From contig NZ_FQTX01000003.1 in the NCBI RefSeq assembly GCF_900129045.1, positions 62,001 to 126,000 on the forward strand: a stretch of DNA of 64,000 bases. The letters run 5' to 3'. Both the position numbers and the translations under genes were made by a program. Below the pieces are notes generated by a model. The model was not told the DNA's origin. It searched no databases and saw only the letters and a program-made list of their open reading frames with translations. The number at the start of each line of letters is the position of its first letter. Position 1 is the first letter of the stretch. Positions 16,978-25,104 of this stretch are shown piece after piece. The stretch comes from Bifidobacterium merycicum DSM 6492. Its GTDB lineage: Bacteria; Actinomycetota; Actinomycetes; Actinomycetales; Bifidobacteriaceae.

Positions 16978-18309
16978 TCAGCGCACGCCGGTTCCGTAGG
17001 CCCCGCGCACATACTGCGACGGGTACGGGGCTTCGGTCTTCGGCACACCGAGCTTATACGCGGCACGCAGCGGCCAATAGGGGTCGCGCAGCGCGGCGCG
17101 TCCGATCTCCACGGCGTCCGCCTCGCCTTTCTCAAGGATACGCTCCGCTTGCTTGGGCTTGGTGATGAGACCGACCGCGGTGACGGGAACATCGGCACGG
17201 GAGCGTACCTGCTGCGCGAACGGCACTTGGTATTTCGGCTTGACCGGCACGGAAACGCCGGAGACGATGCCGCCGGTGGAAACATCCACCAGATCGACGT
17301 TGTGCTCCTTCAACACCTTCGCCAGCGCCACGGTCTGGTCGAGATCCCAGCCGCCCGCGGCCCAATCGGTGGCGGAGACTCGTACCAGCAGCGGCATGTC
17401 ATCCGGAATCATGCTGCGGACCGCGTCCACCGTCTCCACCAGGAAACGGATGCGGCCTTCGAAGTTGCCGCCGTACTCGTCCTCACGCACATTGCTCAGC
17501 GGATCGAGGAACTGCGAGATCAGATAGCCGTGCGCGGCGTGGATCTCGATGGCCTGGAATCCGGCTTCCACGGCACGGCGTGCGGCCGCCGCGAACGCCC
17601 AGGTGATGCCGTGGATCTCATCCACGCTCAACGCGCGAGGCGTGGCGTAACGCCCGTAGGCGACTTCGCTCGGAGCGACCGTGGGCCATCCGCCGGCCTC
17701 CTCGGGCACGGTGGTGGCGATATATCCAAGCCCGAAGCAACCCGTGGATCCCTTGCGACCGGCATGGTTGAGCTGGATGGCGGCCGTCGCTCCGGCTTCC
17801 TTGATGCCTTCGGCGATCCAACGCCAGGAGTCGATCTGACCGTCCTCCCACAGGCCGACGTCATGCGGAGAAATACGCCCTTCCGGGCACACCGCGGTGG
17901 CTTCGACAATGACCATGCCGAATCCGCCCAAGGCGCGGGAGACGTAGTGCTGGTAGTGGAACTGCGTGGGCTTGCCGTCACATTCGAACGCGGAATAGGT
18001 GTCCATCGGGGGCAGCCAGATGCGGTTGCGGACGGTCAGTCCGCGCAGCGTCATCGGCTCGAACAGCGCCGGCACGCCGGCATGATCGCCGCGCTTGCCG
18101 TTTTTGCCGCCGCCTTTGGCCTTGCGGTCCTTATCCTTGCCGTTCTTGTGATGTTTGTCCTTATCGCCCTTGCGCTTGCCGGGCTTATCGGTCTTGGTGT
18201 CCTTGTCGTTCTTGCCGGGCTTCACCGAAGCGTCTCCCTGCTCCGCGGAATCCTTGCGAACACCGGTGTTGCCGAATCCACGAAAATCGAAATCCAGTTC
18301 CTCTGCCAT
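16978..18309 (-). CDS. NADH:flavin oxidoreductase (old yellow enzyme, YqjM-like) with Lys-rich N-terminal tail
   Basis: 443 aa from the ATG at 18309 (AAGGAGGGCGC upstream). It is an FMN barrel ene-reductase: ALFEPMTLRGLTVRNRIWLP starts the domain at about residue 80, and AIQLNHAGRKGS, IHAAHGYLISQFLDPLSNVR and the C-terminal EIGRAALRDPYWPLRAAYKL are family signatures. The first 76 or so residues are an added low-complexity segment packed with Lys, Asp and Gly (KPGKNDKDTKTDKPGKRKGD) with no counterpart in YqjM. The physiological substrate is unknown. Confidence 0.9.
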   Translation of the reverse strand: MAEELDFDFRGFGNTGVRKDSAEQGDASVKPGKNDKDTKTDKPGKRKGDKDKHHKNGKDKDRKAKGGGKNGKRGDHAGVPALFEPMTLRGLTVRNRIWLPPMDTYSAFECDGKPTQFHYQHYVSRALGGFGMVIVEATAVCPEGRISPHDVGLWEDGQIDSWRWIAEGIKEAGATAAIQLNHAGRKGSTGCFGLGYIATTVPEEAGGWPTVAPSEVAYGRYATPRALSVDEIHGITWAFAAAARRAVEAGFQAIEIHAAHGYLISQFLDPLSNVREDEYGGNFEGRIRFLVETVDAVRSMIPDDMPLLVRVSATDWAAGGWDLDQTVALAKVLKEHNVDLVDVSTGGIVSGVSVPVKPKYQVPFAQQVRSRADVPVTAVGLITKPKQAERILEKGEADAVEIGRAALRDPYWPLRAAYKLGVPKTEAPYPSQYVRGAYGTGVR

Positions 18310-18369
18310 GCGCCCTCCTTGCTGCCGTGCGATGGTCCGCATTCATTGTATCGTAATGGCCTTTATACA

Positions 18370-18408
18370 GGTTTCGCCCGTCATGCGATGTGCATGGCGG
18401 GCGAAACC
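18370..18408 (-). terminator. Hairpin downstream of the PBP gene
   Basis: GGTTTCGCCCG (18370-18380) pairs with CGGGCGAAACC (18398-18408), extended by CAT/ATG inside. It lies 28 bases past the penicillin-binding protein stop, in the position of a rho-independent terminator. Confidence 0.6.
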
Positions 18409-18435
18409 CTTGCCGGTGTGCCGGTTTTCCCGGAA

Positions 18436-20757
18436 TCAGTTTCCGGTGTTGGCGTTGTTGTTCGCGGCGTTATTATCCGTGGTACCGCCATTGTTCGTGG
18501 TCGTACCGTCGGCGGCGCCATTATTGGTGGTGCCGTTGTTCGTGGTCGTACCGTTGTTCGTGGTGGTGCTTCGGTTGTAGATCACGCCACCGCTCGATAC
18601 GCTGCTCGAACCGGTCTTCGACCCGGTACCCGTCAGATACTTCGGGTCCGCGTTGCCGTCATTGTTGTCGATGGGGATCTTCGCGGCGTCCAGATAGGTC
18701 TGCATGAACTTCTTCCACGCCGGCTCGGCGATGTACATGCCGTACCATGTGGGACGGGTCACGCCATTGATGGTCTTGTAGTTGAACGACTGCGGGCTTT
18801 CCGCGTTGCCTACGGCCACGAAGGCCGAAACCTGCGGAACGAAACCGGCCGTCAGCATGTACGTGTCCTCGTTGGTACCGGTCTTGGCGAAGGTCTTGCG
18901 ATCGTTCGCCAACTGGGCGTCGGTCGCGTTGCCGCCCGGCGTCGTCACACCCTGGTTGATCGCGTATGCGGTCGTCTGGGCGATCTGCGGGTCGATGGCC
19001 TGATGGCAGTTCGCGGACGGCACCTTATAGGACTTGCCGCGCTGATCGGTCATCTTGGTGATGGCGATCGGGGTGCATTCTGTGCCGTTCGCGGCGATGG
19101 TGGCGTACACGTTCGCCATGGTCAGCGGCGAGGCCTGCACGGCGCCGATGGTCATAGGAGCCTGGAAGGAGTTCGAATCATACACGTCCTCCTTGCCCTG
19201 GATGGAGTTGTGGTAGCCCATGGACTTGGCCGCGTCCGCGATGGAGCACAGGCCGATCTGCTGCGCCATGGCGCCTTGGGTGGTGTTGTGGGACATGACC
19301 AGACCTTGCAGCGGGCTTTCGTTGGCCACGGTGCCGCCGCCGGAGTTCTGCACCGACCAGCTGCCGGCGAAGCCGTACCCGTTGCAGCTGAAGTTGGCGA
19401 CGTTGTATACCGTGGACGTCCGCAGCACCTGGTTGATGGGCTTGCCCTTCTGCATCCATGCGACCAGATTGATCGGCTTCCATGTCGAACCCACCTGGAA
19501 GCCCCAGCCGCCGCCGTCGGCCTCGTCGACGGCGTAATTCACCGCGGTTCGCGTGGAATCCGTCTTGGCCAAATCGGTGGCGTCATAGGTTCGGTTCAGG
19601 CCGAAGGCGAGAATCTCGCCGGTGCCCGGCCTGACCGCGGCGATCGCGACTTCGAAACCGGAGGGATCGTCCGGCGGGATGGTCTCACGCGCGGCATTCA
19701 TGGCGGCCGCGTTCGCATGCACGTCCATCGTGGTGACGATGGTCAGACCGCCTTCGCTCAGCAGCTTGCTGCGTTCCGCTTCGGTATCGCCGAACTCCTT
19801 GTTCTTCAGGATCTGACGGGTCACATAGTCGCAGAAGAACGCGGCGTCACCGGCCACCTGGCAGCCGGAGCTGACATCCTGAATGTCGAGCATGTCCTTG
19901 AGCGGAACGCTCTGGGCCTCATCATGCTGCTTCTGGGAGATATACCCCTCCTGCAGCATCAGGTCGAGCACGATGTCACGCTGGTTCTGCGCTTCCTTCA
20001 GATTGCCTTCCTCGGAGGGATCGTACCTCGCCGGGTTCTTCGTGATGGCGGCGATGGTGGCGGCCTGCCCGATGTTCAGCTTCGCGGCGGTGGTGTTGAA
20101 ATAGCGTTTCGCGGCGCTTTCCACGCCGTACAGGTTATGGTTTCCGAACTGGGCGATGTTCAGATAGCCCTGCAGGATCTCGTACTTGGTGTACTTCTTT
20201 TCCATCTGCACGGCGATGAGCATCTCGCGCACCTTACGCGCGATGGTCTGTTCGGAGGCATGGTATTGGGCGATGGAGTCGCCGCTTTCCCTGGCCTGCA
20301 TGGACAGCACGTTCTTCACATACTGCTGGGTCAGCGACGAACCGCCCTGCATGCTGCCCTTCTTCACGAAGGTCTGGACGAAGGCACGCATCACGCCTTG
20401 GACGTCGACGCCATGATGCTGGAAGAAACGACGGTCCTCACGGGCGACCACGGCCTGGCGCATCGGCTTGGAGATCTTCTTCAACGGGACGACGGTACGG
20501 TTGTCCGCATAGAATTCGGCTATTTTCGTCGTGCCATCCGAAGCGTACATCACGGACTTCTGGGGCAGCGACGTCACATCAAAATCAACGCCTTCGACTT
20601 TCAGGGAAGGTACCACGGCTTTGGCGGTCTCGTTCGTCAGGAATACGCCCGGCGCGAACAGCGCGGCCACGATCACACCGCCGCCCACGCATAGCATGAC
20701 GTAGGTCAACAGCAATGAAAGCACGCGACGAAGTGTCAGGGAGTTCTTTTTCGGCAT
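18436..20757 (-). CDS. Class A penicillin-binding protein (glycosyltransferase 51 plus transpeptidase)
   Basis: 773 aa from the ATG at 20757. A -10-like TATAGT ends 9 bases before this ATG, suggesting a leaderless mRNA; the ATG at 20766 would be too close to the promoter. It is a bifunctional peptidoglycan synthase anchored by one helix (residues 13-36). The GT51 signatures are AREDRRFFQHHG (catalytic Glu about 107) and GGSSLTQQYVKN. The transpeptidase motifs are STWK, SHN and KTGT in order. The last 60 or so residues form an extracellular tail rich in Thr, Asn and Gly (STTTNNGTTTNNG). Confidence 0.95.
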   Translation of the reverse strand: MPKKNSLTLRRVLSLLLTYVMLCVGGGVIVAALFAPGVFLTNETAKAVVPSLKVEGVDFDVTSLPQKSVMYASDGTTKIAEFYADNRTVVPLKKISKPMRQAVVAREDRRFFQHHGVDVQGVMRAFVQTFVKKGSMQGGSSLTQQYVKNVLSMQARESGDSIAQYHASEQTIARKVREMLIAVQMEKKYTKYEILQGYLNIAQFGNHNLYGVESAAKRYFNTTAAKLNIGQAATIAAITKNPARYDPSEEGNLKEAQNQRDIVLDLMLQEGYISQKQHDEAQSVPLKDMLDIQDVSSGCQVAGDAAFFCDYVTRQILKNKEFGDTEAERSKLLSEGGLTIVTTMDVHANAAAMNAARETIPPDDPSGFEVAIAAVRPGTGEILAFGLNRTYDATDLAKTDSTRTAVNYAVDEADGGGWGFQVGSTWKPINLVAWMQKGKPINQVLRTSTVYNVANFSCNGYGFAGSWSVQNSGGGTVANESPLQGLVMSHNTTQGAMAQQIGLCSIADAAKSMGYHNSIQGKEDVYDSNSFQAPMTIGAVQASPLTMANVYATIAANGTECTPIAITKMTDQRGKSYKVPSANCHQAIDPQIAQTTAYAINQGVTTPGGNATDAQLANDRKTFAKTGTNEDTYMLTAGFVPQVSAFVAVGNAESPQSFNYKTINGVTRPTWYGMYIAEPAWKKFMQTYLDAAKIPIDNNDGNADPKYLTGTGSKTGSSSVSSGGVIYNRSTTTNNGTTTNNGTTNNGAADGTTTNNGGTTDNNAANNNANTGN

Positions 20758-20947
20758 GGTGCCCATACTATAGGGGCGACTGTACCTCTCCCACCGCCGC
20801 AGGTTCAAATGCGGAACGCCTGCACGGAACGTGCACGCAACTTACATATTTGCCCCATAATGCCGGTATTCCAACGTTCAGCGTTCATTCAGACGACGCG
20901 CAACCGGTGTTCAGCTGCCTTGCGGAAGGCATGTTCCGCGCTTCCGT

Positions 20948-20985
20948 AACGACCGTTTCGCAACGGTCGTTTCGCAACGGTCGTT
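20948..20985. repeat. Two tandem 14-base repeats forming hairpins
   Basis: CGTTTCGCAACGGT occurs at 20954-20967 and again at 20968-20981. Each copy with its flanks can pair (GACCG/CGGTC). The site lies 28 bases past the Crp-family stop and may end that transcript. Confidence 0.4.
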
Positions 20986-21009
20986 CCCGTGCAGCCCATG
21001 CCTATCTTC

Positions 21010-21726
21010 CTATCTTCGCGAGCGCCGGATCAGCATGCCCGGCTGGTAGATGATGATGGACCGGCCGTCGCGCGCGATCCAACCACGGTTCGCGAAATCC
21101 ATGAGCGCCTTGTTCACGGTCTCACGGCTCGACCCGACCAGCTGCGCCATCTCCTCCTGGGTCAGGTCGTGCGGCACTTTCAGCCCAGCTTCGACCGGTT
21201 CGCCGAAACGGGATGCGAGATTGATCAGCGTTTTCGCCAGGCGTGCGGGAACGTCCATGAACACCAGATCGGAAATGCGCTCATTGTTGTCGCGCATTCT
21301 CCCCGCCAGCACCTGCAGCATGTCCACCGCCACCTTGGGATGTTCGTCGAGCCAATGGAACAGCACTTCCCGTTCCAGCCAGACCACCCGCGTGCCGTCG
21401 TGCATGGCCAACGCCGAAGCGGTTCTGGGCCCGCCTTTCGGATCGAATACCGGAATCTCGCCGAGCATCTCCCCCGGCGCGTGGATGGACAGCAGCTGCA
21501 CGCGGTGGTCGGCGGATTCGCGGATCAGCTTGACCCTTCCCGATTCCAGGAAATACATGCGGTGATCGGTGGCGCCCTGTTGGAAGATAACGTCGCCCTT
21601 GTCGTACGTTCCCCGGTTGAGATGCTCGATCAGCCCCTCAGCCTGTTCCGGAGTCACCTGTTCGAATAGGGCGGTGTGGAACAGGATGTTCTCCTGCTCC
21701 GGCATCGCGTTCGGCTTGTCCGACAC
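21010..21726 (-). CDS. Crp/Fnr family transcriptional regulator
   Basis: 238 aa from a GTG at 21726, supported by AAGGAAGGGG 8 bases upstream; the ATG at 21705 and a TTG at 21771 are alternatives. The cyclic-nucleotide-binding beta barrel spans residues of about 25-140 (GEMLGEIPVFDPKGGPRTAS). The winged-helix DNA-binding domain is at the end (LTQEEMAQLVGSSRETVNKA). It resembles actinobacterial GlxR/Crp proteins, which are global regulators, but the ligand cannot be told from sequence. Confidence 0.92.
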   Translation of the reverse strand: MSDKPNAMPEQENILFHTALFEQVTPEQAEGLIEHLNRGTYDKGDVIFQQGATDHRMYFLESGRVKLIRESADHRVQLLSIHAPGEMLGEIPVFDPKGGPRTASALAMHDGTRVVWLEREVLFHWLDEHPKVAVDMLQVLAGRMRDNNERISDLVFMDVPARLAKTLINLASRFGEPVEAGLKVPHDLTQEEMAQLVGSSRETVNKALMDFANRGWIARDGRSIIIYQPGMLIRRSRR

Positions 21727-21856
21727 CTCGCACCCCTTCCTTGAACCGCCTTTGGTCGGTCGGTTCCGCAACCATCCGTCATATTCTAACGCGATTCCGG
21801 CATCGTCTTCTTCGGACGGGTGCCCCCGTGCGTGAGGGCACCATGCCCGGATGCCG

Positions 21857-23080
21857 TTACCGCGTGTATGCCCTCAGCGAGCGCATGAGATAGTCGACGA
21901 GTTCGTCACGCCCCATGCCGGTCTGCCGTTTCAGCGGGTCGACGCGTTTCACCGCCGATCGCACCGCCTTGTCACGCATTTTCTCCTTGGAGACGTTCAG
22001 CACGCGGCCCATCTTCTCGGCGTCGATGTCGTAGGCGAGGGTCACGTGGTGGAGGATCGCGCCACCGCCCCCGGTATCGGCGCTGCCGCGCGGTGCGGGG
22101 AACCTGCGTTGCGCCGCGCCGCCGATTTTGCCGTATTGCGAAGCGATGTCGTTGAGGCCGGAGAATCGCACGTCGAGTCCGAGTCCCCGCAGCGCGTGGA
22201 TGAGCCATGCGTCGCACAGGCGGTAGGAGCGCGCGATGTCGATGCCCGTGTCGAAATCAGCCGGTGCATACAGCGAGTAGGTGATGGTGTTGCCGGGTTC
22301 GATGAACATGGCACCGCCGCCCGTGGAACGGCGCACGACCTGCAGTCCCTCCTCGCGGGCCACGTCCTCATGCACTTCGTCGCGCAACGACTGGAATCGT
22401 CCGATCACCACGCAGGGCGCCGACCATTGCCAGAATCGCATGGTCGGCTCGCGCAGTCCTTCGGCCACGTCACGGGCCCACCGCACGTCGGTGTCCATCT
22501 GTTCCTGCGGGTCGCGAGGCGTATCGAGCACCACATCGGGGGCAAGCCGGAGCCAGCGCTCATGCCATTGCGTGTCCCGCTCCCCCGCGTTGCCGTTTCC
22601 AGTTGCGCCATCGGCTTTGGCACGTGTGGCCAGCCGTCGTTCCGGACCATCGTTCCGGGAAGCCGTGGTTCGTGTCGATTCCGTGCCGGCATGCGTGAAC
22701 GCCCGCATGAACGCGGCGGCTATGGCTTGGGCGTCGGATCCGAGCATCCGCACGTTCGGATGACCGTCCAGCACATCACGTATCGCATGTTCCACATGAT
22801 GTTTCACGCATGCTTGCCTGTCGCCCGTTCCAACCGATTCCAGGGTATCGCCCATAACGCCGCCCTGGCCGGTCACCGGCGGAACTGCGGCGAGCGCGAA
22901 GGCGTCGGGAACGAACCGTTCCAAGACCCGTTCGGCCCTGTCCAGAACCGTCCGCACTTCCGTATCATCGCCGTCGATGAAGAAATCGCCGTCCAGATGG
23001 CACTGCCAAAAACCTTCGCCGCCGCGCACGACGGAAACCCCGACGAGTTTGCCGCCGGAGATTTTGCATTCACCTCGCAT
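21857..23080 (-). CDS. Lipoate-protein ligase family protein with rearranged domain order
   Basis: 407 aa from the ATG at 23080; a TTG at 23116 overlapping the TM2 stop is another possible start. It should attach lipoate to acceptor proteins such as GcvH. The catalytic part (from about residue 200) shows VVRRSTGGGAMFIEPGNTIT and GKIGGAAQRR with the key Lys. The first 60 residues (KISGGKLVGVSVV, HLDGDFFIDGDD) look like the accessory domain that normally lies C-terminal in LplA or is a separate LplB protein; here it leads. A roughly 100-residue variable linker joins them. It is downstream of, and almost touching, the TM2 gene. Confidence 0.82.
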   Translation of the reverse strand: MRGECKISGGKLVGVSVVRGGEGFWQCHLDGDFFIDGDDTEVRTVLDRAERVLERFVPDAFALAAVPPVTGQGGVMGDTLESVGTGDRQACVKHHVEHAIRDVLDGHPNVRMLGSDAQAIAAAFMRAFTHAGTESTRTTASRNDGPERRLATRAKADGATGNGNAGERDTQWHERWLRLAPDVVLDTPRDPQEQMDTDVRWARDVAEGLREPTMRFWQWSAPCVVIGRFQSLRDEVHEDVAREEGLQVVRRSTGGGAMFIEPGNTITYSLYAPADFDTGIDIARSYRLCDAWLIHALRGLGLDVRFSGLNDIASQYGKIGGAAQRRFPAPRGSADTGGGGAILHHVTLAYDIDAEKMGRVLNVSKEKMRDKAVRSAVKRVDPLKRQTGMGRDELVDYLMRSLRAYTR

Positions 23081-23112
23081 GATATTCAACGCATCGATTC
23101 CCCAACGGCATG

Positions 23113-23835
23113 TCAATCCCTGAGCTCGTTGCCGTTGCCGTCCTTATGCCAAGGGCTTCCGTAGCTGGAGCACAGGATCAGGATGCCTTCGATCAGACCC
23201 CAGATTCCCGCAATGGCGGGGCCGATGAACACCAAACAACCGAGCACGGTCAGCAACAGCTGGGCCACCGCCTTGCCGGTGTTGCCGAGGTAGAAGTTGT
23301 GCACGCCGAGGGAACCGAGGAAAATACCCAAGAGGCCGGCCGCGAGCTTGGACTTCTGTTCGGGCGCGTATACGACTTGGGGCGCGGGCTGGGGGTTCGG
23401 CATCTGACGGTACGCGTACTGGTCGTATGCCTGCTGGCCGGGCTGCTGGCCATATGCCTGACCGTATGCCGTCTGGTTCGGCTGCTGGTTCGGTTGCTGG
23501 TATGGCTGCTGATACTGCGGATACTGCGCGTATTGCGGCTGGCCGTTGGCGGTCTGCTGCCAGTCGTACGGCTGCTGTTGATTCTGCTGGGGTTGGGCCT
23601 GAGTCTGGGGCTGGGATTGGGCCTGGGGCTGGGCCTGTCTACAGCCCGTCTGCTGCCCGTACGGCTGACTGTACTGTTGACCGTCATACTGTTGACCGTC
23701 ATGCTGATACGGCTGGTACGGATTCTGCTGGTACGGATTCTGCTGGAACTGTTGCCCGTTGGCTTGGAACGGCTCGCCATTGCCGCCGTTGAAGAATTGA
23801 TTGTTGGGATTGCCTGGATCGTTGAAATCACTCAT
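23113..23835 (-). CDS. TM2 domain membrane protein with Gln/Pro/Tyr-rich N-terminus
   Basis: 240 aa, with ATG at 23835 six bases after a TATAGT -10 box, so probably leaderless. The C-terminal 75 residues form a TM2 domain, two helices with the signature GLLGIFLGSLGVHNFYLGNT. The first 160 residues are low complexity, dominated by Gln, Pro, Tyr and Asn (PYQQNPYQPYQHDGQQYDGQ). This cytoplasmic tail layout is common among actinobacterial TM2 proteins, and no reaction is known. The lipoate ligase gene follows at once. Confidence 0.88.
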   Translation of the reverse strand: MSDFNDPGNPNNQFFNGGNGEPFQANGQQFQQNPYQQNPYQPYQHDGQQYDGQQYSQPYGQQTGCRQAQPQAQSQPQTQAQPQQNQQQPYDWQQTANGQPQYAQYPQYQQPYQQPNQQPNQTAYGQAYGQQPGQQAYDQYAYRQMPNPQPAPQVVYAPEQKSKLAAGLLGIFLGSLGVHNFYLGNTGKAVAQLLLTVLGCLVFIGPAIAGIWGLIEGILILCSSYGSPWHKDGNGNELRD

Positions 23836-23909
23836 GCCACGACTATAGCATCAGCCCGTTCACCGCATCACGCCGCCCTCCGCATACGTGCGACGGCCGC
23901 AATACGCGA

Positions 23910-23952
23910 GAGCCCGCCCCGTTCCGCCGTATGCGGAATCGAAGCGGGCCTA
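23910..23952 (-). terminator. Interrupted hairpin downstream of leuB
   Basis: AGCCCGC, then TTCCGC, pair with GCGGAA, then GCGGGCCT around a CGTAT loop, with internal mismatches. It lies about 30 bases beyond the leuB stop. No long T-run was seen, so confidence is moderate. Confidence 0.45.
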
Positions 23953-23981
23953 GGCGTTACCGCGTTATGCCGCGTTATGCG

Positions 23982-25028
23982 TCACATGCGGGCGAGGATG
24001 TCACGGCCGACCTCATCGGTGGAACGCGTGGTCGAACCAAGCTCCTCGATATCGGCCTCCACCGCCGCATGGATCTTCGCGGCGGCCTCGTCGAAGCCGA
24101 GATGTTCAAGCAGCATGGCCGCGGACAGGATCGCCGCGGTCGGGTTGGCCTTATTTTGGCCGGCGATGTCCGGGGCGGAACCGTGGATCGGCTCGAACAT
24201 GGACGGATACTCGTCGGAGGCGTTGATGCAGCCGGAAGCGGAGTAGCCGACGCCGCCGACCACGGCACCAGCCTCATCGGTGAGGATGTCGCCGAAGAGG
24301 TTGTCGGTCAGGATCACGTCGAAACGGGACGGGTTGGACACCAGGAAGATGGTGGTCGCGTCGATATGCAGGTAGTCGTGCGTGACCTCAGGGTATTCCT
24401 CGGCCACCTTGTCGACGATGCGCTGCCACATATCGCCAGCGTTGACCAGCACGTTCTTCTTATGCACCAGGGTGACATGCTTCCTGCGCTTCATGGCGAG
24501 CTGGAACGCGTAACGCACCACGCGTTCGACGCCATAGGCGGTATTGATGGAAACCTCGGTGGCCACCTCGTTCGGGGTGTTGCGACGGACCGCACCGCCG
24601 GCACCGCAGTACAGGCCTTCGGTGCCTTCGCGCACGACCACGAAGTCAATGTCACCGGGGTTGGCGAGCGGCGAGGTGACGCCCTTGTACAGCTTGGACG
24701 GACGCAGGTTGACGTACTGGTCCAGATCGAAACGCAGCTTGAGCAGCAGGCCGCGTTCCAGAATGCCGGCCTTGATGCGCGGATCGCCGACGGCACCCAG
24801 CAGGATGGCGTCGGTCTTCTTGATGCGCTCCTCCTCGTCTTCGGGCAGGATGGCGCCGTCACGCAGGTAGCGCTCGGCACCGAGATCGAACTTCTCGTAC
24901 TCGAACTCGGCCACGCCTTCGGCGGCCTTCTCGAGCGCCTTCTGCGCCCACGGGGTGACTTCCTTGCCAATGCCGTCGCCGGGGATGACGGCGATTTTGT
25001 ACTTCTTCGATGTGGTGTTTTCACTCAT
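23982..25028 (-). CDS. leuB: 3-isopropylmalate dehydrogenase
   Basis: 348 aa from the ATG at 25028 (MSENTTSKKYKIAVIPGDGI). It catalyses the NAD-dependent oxidative decarboxylation step of leucine synthesis. Visible signatures: IPGDGIGKEV (nucleotide/substrate loop), LLLKLRFDLDQYVNLRPSKL (Arg residues that hold the substrate carboxylate), DNLFGDILTDEAGAVVGGVG (metal-binding Asp residues) and EPIHGSAPDIAGQNKANPTA (NAD loop). It is a single gene, not in a leu cluster here. Confidence 0.96.
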   Translation of the reverse strand: MSENTTSKKYKIAVIPGDGIGKEVTPWAQKALEKAAEGVAEFEYEKFDLGAERYLRDGAILPEDEEERIKKTDAILLGAVGDPRIKAGILERGLLLKLRFDLDQYVNLRPSKLYKGVTSPLANPGDIDFVVVREGTEGLYCGAGGAVRRNTPNEVATEVSINTAYGVERVVRYAFQLAMKRRKHVTLVHKKNVLVNAGDMWQRIVDKVAEEYPEVTHDYLHIDATTIFLVSNPSRFDVILTDNLFGDILTDEAGAVVGGVGYSASGCINASDEYPSMFEPIHGSAPDIAGQNKANPTAAILSAAMLLEHLGFDEAAAKIHAAVEADIEELGSTTRSTDEVGRDILARM

Positions 25029-25104
25029 GCCTGAGACGTTACACACCCCGTTGCCGCCGCTCCCGAAGCCGTTCAATTCGTGGACATGCGAAGACGCTCC
25101 CGGA

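Noticed and set aside
15691..20694. A 1667-residue open frame on the plus strand
   Set aside because: It lies antisense to pyrD, the old yellow enzyme and the PBP, which all have catalytic motifs; long open antisense frames are common in high-GC DNA and this one has no recognisable domain.
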